Source: Septoria linicola (Eukaryota > Ascomycota > Dothideomycetes > Mycosphaerellales > Mycosphaerellaceae). From it: a stretch of DNA of 64,000 nucleotides. The stretch is taken from assembly GCA_024114885.1 (NCBI GenBank), contig CP099428.1, positions 868,001-932,000 of the forward strand, read 5' to 3'. The position numbers were made by a program, and so were the translations under genes. The notes below the pieces were generated by a model. It was not told the DNA's origin and made no database searches. It was given only the letters and a program-made list of their open reading frames with translations. Shown one piece after another: positions 44,445-55,129 of the stretch (the first letter of the stretch is position 1; each line of letters begins with the position of its first letter).

Positions 44445-44936
44445 TCATCCAATCATGTCAACGGCGTCAACAGAGCGACGACCACACGGTGGATTGCTAT
44501 CGCCAAAGCTGCTCATTTCTCGCACCATGCGCTCGTATTGAGCGGCCTTTTTCGCGGCCATATCGACTGCTGAAATGGTCATGTCGATTTCGTCCGTATG
44601 AAAGACCTGGAAATCCTTCCAAGCGCGAGATTTGCGGGTCCTCTTCATGTCGTCGACGATGTTGGAGTAAATCCTGGGATGCGACATGCGCAGACATCTG
44701 CTTTGTCGTGCTTCCGGTGGTACCGGCATCATCATGGCCTCGATGTGAGGGTCAGACACTCTCTTGCACGGAGGCAGCTTGGAGATGCTGGAATTGGAAG
44801 CTGTACTGCATCGTGAAGCTTGCGATTGGTTGCTGCCCTGTCGTGAAATTCTGCCCTTCTTCCTCGGCGTCCTGGGAGCCTCGTCGTCCAAGTCTTGGGC
44901 GACAGACTTTCGTGAGAAACAGCTGATACCCTTCAT
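44445..44936 (-). CDS. uncharacterised small basic protein, C-terminal DMIG
   Basis: A 163-residue frame from the first ATG (44936). It has a basic Ser-rich N-terminal half (TPRKKGRISRQGSNQSQASR) and a helical C-terminal half with a predicted amphipathic segment (DMAAKKAAQYERMVREMSSF), ending DAVDMIG. No recognised family. Same strand, size class and C-terminal residues as the frame at 43661, which suggests but does not prove that the two are diverged paralogues. It could also be an exon of a larger gene. Confidence 0.45.
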   Translation of the reverse strand: MKGISCFSRKSVAQDLDDEAPRTPRKKGRISRQGSNQSQASRCSTASNSSISKLPPCKRVSDPHIEAMMMPVPPEARQSRCLRMSHPRIYSNIVDDMKRTRKSRAWKDFQVFHTDEIDMTISAVDMAAKKAAQYERMVREMSSFGDSNPPCGRRSVDAVDMIG

Positions 44937-46253
44937 GTCGTCGCGCAACTGTCGAAACTGGCCAAAGTAACGATGCGAATGGCAGCTGCAAGCACTATAT
45001 CGAATGCGCCTGCACGCTCGATCGCTTGTTGTGACGTTGAGGCCGTCTAATAGTGCAATCTGCCAGCCAAGGCTGAGCCGCAGCCGCAGCGGATAAATTG
45101 ACTTCGCCTAGATCGGAGTGTGTCAAGTTGGTAGGCTATGCTGGGCTGAGTGTCTAATCGTGGTGGCGGTGGGATTGTGAAGGAATGTATCCACGCATGG
45201 CTCGTCCAGCAGTGCTCCAGTCGTTATAGCAGTCGTGCAAACATGGCGGAAGCAGCTCGCGCAGGGCAAGTGGAGGAATAAGAAGGCATTCAAGAGTGGG
45301 ACCGAGCTTCCTGCAGCCAAGGTCTGTAGTGGTCTTGTCCAGAAAGCTAGAGCGAGCTGTGATGCCGAGTTGCCGCACTGACAGCGCCCCCGGCCTCTCG
45401 AACGAATTGGACCTCCGATAGGCGGGTCGTGGTGAAGGATCAACATCCTTATCGTCCTTTGTCTTCAATACCAAGCCTTCTCATCGTCTGGAATGTGCTC
45501 GGCTGTCTGGACAAAGCCTGTCAATTTCTATCAATACCACTTCACCTCAAAGAGCCTTCAGAATCGGGCAGGCCTGCGGCGAAGTCGGGCGCGACAGCAA
45601 AGAGCACAACAGCCAAACAGAACCATTTGTGATGCTCATTCGTAAGTCGAAAGATACGTACACCACAGTACTAGTAAAGTCCACCCCACGTCTCATCTGC
45701 TGCACGTCTCACTCAAAAGCACACGGCAAGGCGCAGGCCGCTTTCGGTAACGAAGCAACTTCGGGTTCGTTGCACGTTCGCTCAGGTCGTGTTGCTGCCG
45801 ACATAAGCGGCCATCAAGCGAATTCGGCTCCACAATGATACACACTTCGATGTTCGGACAATTCTTTGTTTGCGACTACAGACATTTCATAAGCAACTCT
45901 TTGTCCATCACGTTCCGCAACATGCGGGCCGCCACCTGACTAGCACGTCGCCCACAGTACCTGTGATGCTATGACGTGCGCAGGAATGAGGACCCAGGGA
46001 CGCCGCAACCATGCGAACCGGTTCAGTGAACTCTGTCGTGCCTCTTTCCGTTGCTTGTGGCGATCAAGCACTGCTTGCTGATCGCGACAATCGAGAAGCA
46101 ATGGGTCAATGGCATCTCATCATCCATCTGATGTCCTTCTCCGCGCGAATATGCGGTGTGCAGTGTTCGTCCGTCCGCACATCGGGGCCGTAGCCACGCG
46201 TCTTGTCAGCGGCCAGGATCTTTCTTGGGTCATCCTCGTGAGTGTGTTGGAAT
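44937..46253. other. 1.3-kb gene-free stretch
   Basis: Frames up to about 107 codons on both strands without recognisable features. The frame near 46106-46378 on the minus strand is an out-of-frame shadow of the EFM6 3' region. Nothing else seen. Confidence 0.4.
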
Positions 46254-47137
46254 TCATCGACCAGCTTTCCTACGGATCGTACACCTGCCAAGGTTAGCCT
46301 TGGCCTGTAGAGATGAAGGACTGTCTGTAACTTACAGGAATATGTTCTCGCGAGCATAGCTAGGCTGATCAGGGTCATCCAGCACGTCTTCCACCAGGAA
46401 CTGCTTCTTCACCGCTTTCAGGAAGTGCATATCGGCTCTCCTTCTCCTCTTGAAGCAAAAGTAACAAACCGTACTTGGGCCTATCAGATCTTGCAGCGTC
46501 TGTTGCAGCAGCGGAAATGCAGGTTCGAAGTAGACACAATCCGCTGCAAGCACAACGTGTGGGTGCTGTGGAATGCCTTCCGGTGTCGCAGTTCCCCAGT
46601 CGTATACAGCGGCCTTGACTTTACCATTGAGGCCGTTCAATTCGATGTTTTGCTGCATCAAGGCGAACATGGCATCCATATCGGTGATGTGTATGAGCGC
46701 ATTTGGTTGACATCCCACGGCAACGCCCAACCTACGACAGTCAATACTCGTCACCAACCAACATCGCGAACGCAGATCTTTTGTGCCTCTTACCCAACTA
46801 GTCCACCTCCGGCACCCAATTCAACACTGGCGAACGCAGGTCAGCTGGCTGAAGACGTGGACATACGCAGTGGGCTGATCGCAACAAACATTGATGAGGC
46901 ATTTTTCATTGAATCCTGCTTCTTCCGCAAGATGTACTTCGTCAGGATCATACCAGCCGGCCAAGCCTGGCCGCCATTGCCTTTGGCAAGGTCTTCGTGC
47001 AGCACGAGCGGAGGCGTCAGCAGACCATCAAAATCCACGGCATTCGTCTGTTTGGGCTTGTGTGTTGGTGATATGACCAGGTCCTCAGAAAGGTCGAATT
47101 GTGTGACCTCTTCGGGATCGCGATCTGATAGAGACAT
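46254..47137 (-). CDS. EFM6: protein-lysine N-methyltransferase, Efm6-like (METTL21 family)
   Basis: Four exons: 46890-47137, 46794-46826 (33 nt), 46336-46731, 46254-46284, giving 235 residues. The start ATG at 47137 (MSLSDRDPEE) follows an open frame without coding character. Motifs are QAWPAGMILTKYILRKK (the family's WPAG motif), VELGAGGGLVGLGVA (S-adenosylmethionine motif I, mostly encoded by the 33-nt exon), ITDMDAM (acidic loop that binds the ribose), DWG, and AADCVYFEPAFPLL (the D-x-x-Y active-site motif). Efm6 methylates translation elongation factor eEF1A in yeast. The short last exon (ending IRRKAGR) is the least certain part; another acceptor 24 nt upstream would give a longer, unrelated tail. 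Confidence 0.8.
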
Positions 47138-48541
47138 TTGACGTATTTTCGAGTTGTTTGACTCGAGGTTGTGATCTGCAAATGCAGGTGTCGTCAATTG
47201 GACCTGATCGTCAGAGTTCGAATTCCATCTGGGCGCCACGCCCTGGGCACGTGCTTGGTATTCTTGTACGCTGCACGTTGCTGTTTTCGATCCGGCTCAA
47301 GATTGTGCAGCGCCAAAAGGAGGCTTGCAGCTGCACTCCGCAAATGGGTGATACCGCGGCTATGCGGACAGAAGTCATGGAAATTTCCGTGTATCTTTTT
47401 CGCCCGCTCTGGCCCATGATGGTTGAACTTGATCTGCTATACCGCATGGCGGCAGCATCAGGAGAGTGTTGGGGAACACCTGCTGGTGGTCATGCTATGC
47501 CTGCACAGTACTTGCGATCATATGCAAGACCATGGATCAGTTCCAGCCCTACCTCGACTTATTTCAGGGACTTTGCGGTCCTCCACAAGCCGGCGTCAAA
47601 AAATGCCTCATGTCCCGGCGCGTCGACACGACGTGCTTCTTCTCACCTGAGTCGCCGCGCCGATGCGCATCACCCACGTCCTCATACAGCACATGGTGCA
47701 AAGAACAACTCGAGCTTGCGCGTTGCGAGCATGTCCGCAGCCAAACATTCGCGATTTTCCACGCACGCAATCTGCTAGACCTGCTAGGCAGAAACGACTG
47801 CGGCAATGATATTCAAGTAACAACCAAGATTGCTTTGACCGCGTCTGTGGCAGACGCACAGCTGCAGAAATGACGTCTAGAAGTTGGAGAAGCTGTTCGT
47901 GGCTGCATCTCAATGGAGAGCTCTCCAGATTATGCGACAATGGTGCAAACTCGACGAGAGAGCTTCGTTCCTAGATTCTCCGTCCACTGAACGACCTGAC
48001 CACGCCTCAAGCTACCGAAAGTACCTATCCCGCGGATATCTGGAACTATTGCAAGCGAGGCCTTCTTGTTTGGACCTCACCACGAGTACGTACCATTGAA
48101 CTGGCGTGCCTGAGGTTGTGTTGCACAGCATGTTTGTGATACTCGTCGCGTAGAAGATAACACAGATGATATTATTATTACGCAGCAACAGGTTGTAAAA
48201 TCGCATAGGCAAGTAGTTCACATTTCTCATTTGTCGATATAGTGTCCCGTTCAAGACGTGGCTCGCAAGCGTTACACCCCCTTGCTTCCCAGTACAAGAC
48301 ATTCTTCTCTCATTCTTTCAGAGCCACACCCAGCAAGGAGACCAGAATTGAGGATGGCCACTTTACGCGCAAGACGCGCATTCTCGCGTGCGTGGAAGAT
48401 GAGTCTCCTTTCACAGGCTGGAGTATGTTCTTTACCTCCCATCAAGACTACAACAAGCTATTGCCCGACCTCCAACACCCGACCACCAGCCGACGTGCTG
48501 CTGAGGCGAGACTCGTGCTCTGAAACGCCTTGACGCAGGAG
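47138..48541. other. 1.4-kb divergent intergenic region EFM6 / AXL2
   Basis: Must carry both promoters. A plus-strand frame of up to 206 codons (47158-47778) overlaps smaller frames in two other phases. It has no domain, no splice context and an antisense rival, so I do not call it. Confidence 0.4.
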
Positions 48542-51500
48542 ATGATGGCACAGCAGTTTGCGCGGACGCTCGCAAGGGCGGCATATACCTTATGCGCCTT
48601 CCTATCGATATCTGCAGCGGTCCCAAATGCAGCGTTTCCATTCAACTCCCAGGTACCGGCAGTAGCGCGAATCGGTCAGCGATACAGCTTTCAGATCTCG
48701 GACTCCACATTCACGCCGGAACCTGCGAACTACGTCTATAGCATATCGAGCCAGCCTGCGTGGCTCACTATTGACAGTGCCACAAGAACACTTCAAGGCA
48801 TACCTGGAGCGAGCGATGCTGGAGCAGGGACGTTTGTTCTGATGGCCGCAGATGGTACAGGAGTAGCGCAGATGTCATGCACGCTAGTCGTTTCAGCCGA
48901 CCCAGCACCACAACTTATCGGCGACATCAGCAAGCAGCTTTCGGTGACTGCGAACTTGTCCAGCAGCGAGCCGCCAGTGGTAACACTGCTTCCGTCGACT
49001 CCTTTCAAGTTCGACTTCGGTCAAGAGTCCTTCATCGATATCGTACAGCGCCAGCTATTCTACTACGCCACACTCGCTGACCACACTCCACTCCCGTCGT
49101 GGCTCAAATTCAACGCAGAACAGCTCACGTTCTCTGGCACTGCGCCGGACTTGAGTGCATTTCCACAATCGTGGAACATCAATCTCATTGCATCAGACGT
49201 AGCCGGATTTTCTGGTAGCACCGCCTCTTTCACACTCGCCATTGGAACCCAGCAGCTAGTATTTGTGCCTGAAGAGCAGGAATTGAATATCACAGCTGGC
49301 AGAACCGTGAATATCACAGTGTTGCAGAACGAGCTCTTTCGGAACAATGTCAACCTCCAGCCGGGAGAGTTGAGATCCGTCCAAGCTCGAACACCTTCCT
49401 GGTTGAAGTTCGATTCATCGACATTGGAGCTTGAGGGAACAGCTCCAGACGACTTCACTGCAGAAGACATCACAGTCGAAGTGACAGACCAGCTCAACAA
49501 TACTGCGCGGGCAATCATCAACCTTGTTGCTGGTGAATCATCGCTCTTCAACGGGCAGATTGGCACGCTCTCAGCACAAGCTGGGCAGCGGTTTCTGTAC
49601 TACTTTGAAAGATCTCTATTCAGCCAGCCGGACCTCGATCTCAGCGTCGATTTGCCAGCATCGGCCAATTGGTTAACGTTCGATCCGAGTGAGCAAGAGC
49701 TTCGCGGCACAGTACCTTCGAGCGCTCGTTCTTCCACTGTACGAGCAACTTTGATTGCAAAGAGCTCGAGCGGCGGCGATGAGCAGAGGCAAACATTCAC
49801 CATAGACGTCGAGGCTGCGATGGTTTCACAGAGTCCGACTACACGCGTGTCGGAGACCAACAGTCCCACCTCGCCTCCGACTGCTGCTGCAATCAATGAC
49901 AACGCTAGGCCAAAATTGAATGGTGGTATCATCGCAGCAATCGTCATTGCTTCAATTGTCGGAGCGGCACTTTTCTTGTTCGCATTGATCTGGTGCTGTC
50001 GATGCAGACAACGACGCGACTCTTATGTCCAGGGCTCACCTCGATCGAAGACGATCTCACGACCTCTGCAACCTCCTCAAGGTGAAGACATTGTGGTCTC
50101 GACCAGTGTTCACCAAGATGTCGAGAAGGACGCGGGCTTAATGCGAGTGGACTCACACGCGCCAATCCCTCCGCCTAAGATCGTCGAGCCTCCTCCTCAA
50201 ATACACGTTGACGGCATCCCAGAGCGAAGGTCGAGATGGCTGAACCGTTTCTCGCGGGTCAGCCAGGCGTCATCACTCGGCATCGGTGAAGATGCGGTCA
50301 GGCAGGATGAAAACATTCCAGAATGGGGCAACGCACCTTTGCACACGCCGCATGATAATTTCTCGATACCTACCGAAATGGCACGTCGTAGTACACATCT
50401 GAGTGAAACAAGCCCGAATCAGCGATCACAAGCGTTGCAAGGCATGAGAGCGCATGGCAGACACCGAAGCAGTATCAGCTTCAAGCGCCTCAGCGTTGGT
50501 CTGGGCATAGCAGGAGCCGCTGCAGGTGGTGCGACTGGAGCTGGAGTGGCAAGGCATAGCTCAAGGAATGGTAGGTCAAGACAGCGCAGAACGAGGAGCA
50601 GTCTTGGCGTGTTGTCTCCGACTAGAGAAGCGAGTTCAGTCGGATCAATCAGAACGACCCGCACGAGCATCCTTTCTGCAACTCCTTCGGACTTCGCAGA
50701 ACCTGGTCGTCCAGCATCCATATCTACATCGGCATTCCCTGCAGTCGCGACAGCAGTAACACTGGACCCTAACAGAAAGAGCATTCGTATGGTGGGGCGG
50801 AGCGATAGTGTACAGGGCCCAGAAGATGTTCGACCAGACAATCGACCTCTAGAGAAGAAGCGCGAAAGCTTCATCAAGAATCGACACAGAAGCGGGCACA
50901 TGCAAAGCCCGCTCTTCTCTCATGGCAGTAGATCAGGCTCAACCAGCCTACAGCGCCATGGGTCACAGTCTATCGAGGCCAGTCTCGCTGGTAGCGTTCG
51001 ACGCTCGCGCAGAGCAACATCCGGCTGGGGAAGTCGCAGTGCTTTGCCTAGCCAGAACACTCTCACAAAGTACTCAGAGTCTTCATCAATCGAGCCCAAA
51101 GGCCATATAGACTCTCCACATCGCGACTCCCGACGCTTCAGCCAGAAGCTGAGGACTACATTCGTGCCTGGTTATCCTCGTGCCATCACCCGCTCTACAC
51201 TCTTCGACGATAACGACCGCATTGATGAAGACGATATGAGCAGTGGCTCCTGGGTATCTAGCAAGACCGACAGCGGTACTGGAGACTTGTGGCTCGAGAG
51301 AGAGCTTACCAAACCACGGTCCGAGAGAGACTGGGTGCTACCGAACGAGTCGAGTCCGATCACAGCTCCGCCATCAAGTCTCGCTGTGACAGCACAGGAC
51401 AGTAGAGCCTCCACACCATCGGCAACTACCGGCGGCGCAACAAGAAGCCAGCAATGGCGAGACCGGCAAAGCATTCGCGAGCGATCAGCTTCACCTCTAT

Positions 51501-51859
51501 CACAAACCCAAAACCTGAACTCGTCGAAATCCGTCGTCCGAAGAAGTGCAGCAGCCAGCGACAAGAAGAATCGAATGTCAGCACCCATCACCCTTGTATC
51601 TACCGACAGCATGCACAAAGGCCGTCCTCACATCGGCAATGCTAGAAGACCTATCAGCGTGGAGGAAGGGAAGCGGCTTAGCTCCATGCGAGCTGAACAC
51701 GATGCGCCTACTGCAGGTGGAAGTGAACGAGATGGTGCTTGGCTGACTGATGTAGAAAGCGAGGATGAGACACATGGTGCAGGCTTGATACCGCCATTGG
51801 GTAGCGGGAGAAAAGGCGACACTGTCAGAAGTGACTGGACGGGACCTGTGTTCTTGTGA
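48542..51859 (+). CDS. AXL2: bud-site-selection protein Axl2-like, cadherin-like membrane protein
   Basis: Single exon, 1105 residues from the first ATG (48542). The signal peptide ends around residue 25 (LSISAAVPNAAFP). The ectodomain at about 25-440 has repeated dystroglycan-type cadherin-like units, each with the PSWLKFN or SWLKFDSSTLELEGTAPDD pattern. One transmembrane helix lies at about 461-485 (GGIIAAIVIASIVGAALFLFALIWCC). The cytoplasmic tail of about 620 residues is Ser/Arg-rich and disordered, with many phosphorylation sites. Axl2/Bud10 marks sites of polarised growth and links to septins and Cdc42 regulators; in filamentous fungi it acts in septation or conidiation. Length and layout match the family well. 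Confidence 0.88.
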   Translation: MMAQQFARTLARAAYTLCAFLSISAAVPNAAFPFNSQVPAVARIGQRYSFQISDSTFTPEPANYVYSISSQPAWLTIDSATRTLQGIPGASDAGAGTFVLMAADGTGVAQMSCTLVVSADPAPQLIGDISKQLSVTANLSSSEPPVVTLLPSTPFKFDFGQESFIDIVQRQLFYYATLADHTPLPSWLKFNAEQLTFSGTAPDLSAFPQSWNINLIASDVAGFSGSTASFTLAIGTQQLVFVPEEQELNITAGRTVNITVLQNELFRNNVNLQPGELRSVQARTPSWLKFDSSTLELEGTAPDDFTAEDITVEVTDQLNNTARAIINLVAGESSLFNGQIGTLSAQAGQRFLYYFERSLFSQPDLDLSVDLPASANWLTFDPSEQELRGTVPSSARSSTVRATLIAKSSSGGDEQRQTFTIDVEAAMVSQSPTTRVSETNSPTSPPTAAAINDNARPKLNGGIIAAIVIASIVGAALFLFALIWCCRCRQRRDSYVQGSPRSKTISRPLQPPQGEDIVVSTSVHQDVEKDAGLMRVDSHAPIPPPKIVEPPPQIHVDGIPERRSRWLNRFSRVSQASSLGIGEDAVRQDENIPEWGNAPLHTPHDNFSIPTEMARRSTHLSETSPNQRSQALQGMRAHGRHRSSISFKRLSVGLGIAGAAAGGATGAGVARHSSRNGRSRQRRTRSSLGVLSPTREASSVGSIRTTRTSILSATPSDFAEPGRPASISTSAFPAVATAVTLDPNRKSIRMVGRSDSVQGPEDVRPDNRPLEKKRESFIKNRHRSGHMQSPLFSHGSRSGSTSLQRHGSQSIEASLAGSVRRSRRATSGWGSRSALPSQNTLTKYSESSSIEPKGHIDSPHRDSRRFSQKLRTTFVPGYPRAITRSTLFDDNDRIDEDDMSSGSWVSSKTDSGTGDLWLERELTKPRSERDWVLPNESSPITAPPSSLAVTAQDSRASTPSATTGGATRSQQWRDRQSIRERSASPLSQTQNLNSSKSVVRRSAAASDKKNRMSAPITLVSTDSMHKGRPHIGNARRPISVEEGKRLSSMRAEHDAPTAGGSERDGAWLTDVESEDETHGAGLIPPLGSGRKGDTVRSDWTGPVFL

Positions 51860-52284
51860 AAAACAAGATGGTACTAGTGTGATGATATATGAGCATCCGT
51901 ACGAGATATGATTATGACAGTCACCGAGGATGTCTGTCGCTACTACTCATGAAGAGGTGAGCTTGCACTGAACAAGGATTAAGGCAGAACATGCCTTGGC
52001 TCCTGTTGTAGCGGATGCGACCTCCAAGTAAGGAAAGATGTTTGAAAGTCCGCGGGTATCTAAAAACAATGCGATGCTCGTTTAGCTAGCTCTACACAAC
52101 AAGGTATCTCAGATATCCGCTGCACTTGTGAAGGCCATGCTCATGGAACGTCGTGCAGTGCCTCCAAACACAGTCTTCCGAAGCAAGTATCCCTGACAGT
52201 ATGAGCTCAACCTAGATTCCAGCCAAGAATCCAACCATTTCTTCACCTTACCAGCACGACACTCGCCTCCCTCGCGGCCTCTAC
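51860..52284. other. convergent intergenic region AXL2 / AAA ATPase
   Basis: 425 bp of 3' flank on both sides. No frame or repeat of note. Confidence 0.4.
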
Positions 52285-54417
52285 TTACTCCATCTCTGCA
52301 GCCTCCTTGACCACACTCATCACAACCTTGATGTGTTTGCCCTGCAAATCCTCACCACCTTCCTTTGCCAACAACTTTGCCATTTTCATGATATTCTTGA
52401 TCTGCCGACCGTTCAGCTCCTCGGCCGCAAAGCTGTCGATGTCCTCATCCTCGATAGCAGCTCCGCCCAAGAAGTTCGTCCAGACACTCTTGCGTGCTGG
52501 GATGTCGAGCGCCTTGAAGGGAAGGATGAGATGGATGCGACAGTGAAAGGCGTCATCGAAGGCAACGATGCGGTTCGTGGTGAGGACAAGAATGCCCTTG
52601 TAGTATTCCAGGATGCGAAGGAAAGCTGCAAAGCATTAGTCAATGTGATGTGTGATGCCAGATAGGGACAGGGTCAATGAATCATATCTCACCTGCAACG
52701 CGCTTGTTGCGATCTCGAGCCTCAGGGCTGTCGGTTCGTTTCTCCAGAAATGCGTCAGCTTCGTCGAGCAGGAGGACAGCATTCCAAGAAGCCGCCAGCT
52801 TCGACACTTGACCAAAGTGTGCTTCAATCTCTGCCACCGTATCACCAAGCTCAGCTGTACTGACAGCATAGAGTGGAATGCGCAGATGATCGGCAATCGA
52901 CTCCGCTGTGAGAGTCTTGCCAGTACCAGCTGGACCAGGCAGAAGGAGCACGAGGCCTTGGCCTTTGCTTGCGACAACATCATCGATCTCTGTGTCCGTT
53001 TTATGGACCTGCTGCTGCTTGACAAGTGCTTCGAGGATCTTCTTGCGTGCAGGTGGCGTGACAAGAGCCCCGAAGGCATTGTCGTTCCATTTCACGTCCG
53101 AAATGTTGCCAACAGCAAATGTTCCCCGGTCCTTCAGAGTTAGACAATAGCCACGCACAACAGGTCGGCAGAAGGCCTCTGGTGAGATGTTGAAGACCGT
53201 TTCGGTCCAGCGGTGATGCTCAAGAAGTGCTGAGCGATGGGTGATGTTCTCTGGTAGCAAACGAAGCTTTATACTACCTTGACCCAGGACCGGATGGTTG
53301 TCCATGTTTTCTAGGATGGTGTATGTGCCATGAGTGCTTCCTACCAGACCGCAAGCTGCGTCCTTCTTCTTCGGCATCATCACTTGTAACTGCCCAGGTG
53401 TCATACTGACCCTAGCAGCGTGACTATGCTGTCGGTATCCATTTCCGTCAATGACTACTCGACCCTGGGCATACATTTTTCGGAGAAGACCGCGAAGCCT
53501 TCGTATTGTTTGTACGATGTCTTGCTCTTCAACAACTCGCATACCGATGAACCACGAGTCGCAGCGGCTTCAATGTTGTTCGCTGCATTCCGGAAGTGGT
53601 GGACTGGGATTACCTGAAGTTCACTAACTTCAGCTGTGCCAATGAAGCTGGTGATGTTCACTTGAGCTGCCACCCAGCCGAACTCCCGGCCATCGTGGTC
53701 GAGCCCAAGAAGCTTGAGCGAGAAGACTGTACCAGTCATTGTTGGGACGTAACTACAGTCCTCGATCAGATAGCATTGCTGGTTGGAGCCAGCTCCGCGG
53801 ATGACCGGGCATCCGGGTGGGAACAAGCTCCAAAGAGTGTCGAAAGTAGTCTGCCCATGCGCTGCCAGAGCCTTCATGTCGATCATGCGCTCACCGATCT
53901 CTTCGTCAATAGCGGCCACTAAATGAGATAGTTGCTCTGCCTCTGCTTCCAAGGCCTTGTCCTGCTTGGCGAGCTCCTCAATGAGCATGCTATACTGGTG
54001 GTAGAATGGATGGAATGGTGGCGCGAATCTCGGCTTGGTGACGTGAACATCCTGTCCAGGGTACTCGTCGAACAAGCGAAGTATGAGACCCTTCAGAAAC
54101 GGGCTACAAATGAGCATGGAATTGAATTGAAGCGCTCTTGTCTCCGAGGCAGTGTCTGGAAGATAGCGAAGGACCATCGCGCTTCCACTGAAGTCCAGAG
54201 GTGCCTGCAATTGGCGCGGCATTGTTTCGTACCAGTCAATGACACCAGAAGGTCTGGGTATGCCATACAGCTTATTGACAACGGGTTGCGACATATCGTT
54301 GTTCCCGGTACCCTGTAAAGCTGTGCCGTTCTCCTCCTCCGCAGTCTCTGGTGTAGGCGATCGAGCGCTGCTCCTTCTATACGGGGCACGCGAGACGAGA
54401 GTGATTTCGTCGTCCAT
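52285..54417 (-). CDS. AAA+ ATPase with DUF7025-like N-terminal region, apparent one-base frameshift
   Basis: Exons 52693-54417 and 52285-52625 (67-nt intron). The first part (54417 to about 53477) encodes about 313 residues typical of the fungal DUF7025/AAA family, up to KQYEGFAVFSEK. The frame then ends in TAG, while GRVVIDGNGYRQ, the expected continuation, lies in the next frame. One extra A in the A5 run (minus strand; T5 at 53476-53480 on plus) would restore a 688-residue protein. The ATPase has GPAGTGKT (Walker A), AVLLLDEADAF (Walker B), LTTNRIVAFDDAF (sensor 1) and HCRIHL (arginine finger). An 80-nt intron (GTATGC donor in the GGTTCATCG context to TGCCCAG) could also bridge the frames but would delete a conserved segment. 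These ATPases are abundant in ascomycetes and mostly of unknown role. Confidence 0.75.
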
Positions 54418-55129
54418 CGTGGAAGATTTGAGAGTGAAGTGCAGTGTCGATCCCAGAGATGGAGTTGCTGAGCTAATGAAGAATCTTTGAAGATGAGGTG
54501 ACGCCTAGTCAAGACGTGAGCTGACGGTGGTCGTTGTTGGTGCGAGTTGATTCTCTGAAGTGATAGCTGCCGAAACGTAGTTTGTGATCTGATGATTGAC
54601 AGTGAATTCTCGCCGGGTTTTTGAATCGTAGAGGGACCGGTGAAGAGTGGAGGTTTTTGTGCAAGGGCGAGCAGCGATGTTGTGTTTGTCTCAGGCGACA
54701 GAGCCTGTCAGTTACAGCATCTGCGCCTCACCGAAGCAAACTTCAAGGCGGCATTATTCTCTTACACGGTGCTAGTGAAGTGGCTCCTGCCAGCAGCAGC
54801 GACCCGAGATCTAGCGCTCAAGCTGCCAGTGGTCAGTGAAACCAGTCACCCTTCGACGCACCTTCTCGTTGGAATCAGGAAACCGAGCAAGTCAGTCAGT
54901 CAGTCTAGAGTCCCGCCCGCCTCCTCGGCACCATCTTCAAGATCGCATCGCACCAAGCCAAAGGCTCACAGCAATCTCTCCGGCACGAAGGTCAAGCTCG
55001 GCATGGCCAAAGCCCTTCGCGGCAATGGCAAGCGTTCTGATGCTACTTCTACATTCCTGTTCAATTTTGCATCCCTGTTAACGCCATCAAGTTGTTCTGT
55101 CGACTTGATTTCCTTTCCTGCTTGGAAGC
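54418..55129. other. gene-free stretch, AAA ATPase 5' flank and MTR4 3' flank
   Basis: A plus-strand frame of 193 codons (54640-55221) runs into the antisense of MTR4 and has no recognisable domain. A short GTCA tandem repeat of about 3.5 units lies at 54891-54905. Confidence 0.4.

Noticed and set aside
47158..47778. Plus-strand frame of 206 codons
   Set aside because: Overlapped by frames in other phases, no domain, and it lies in the EFM6/AXL2 divergent promoter region.
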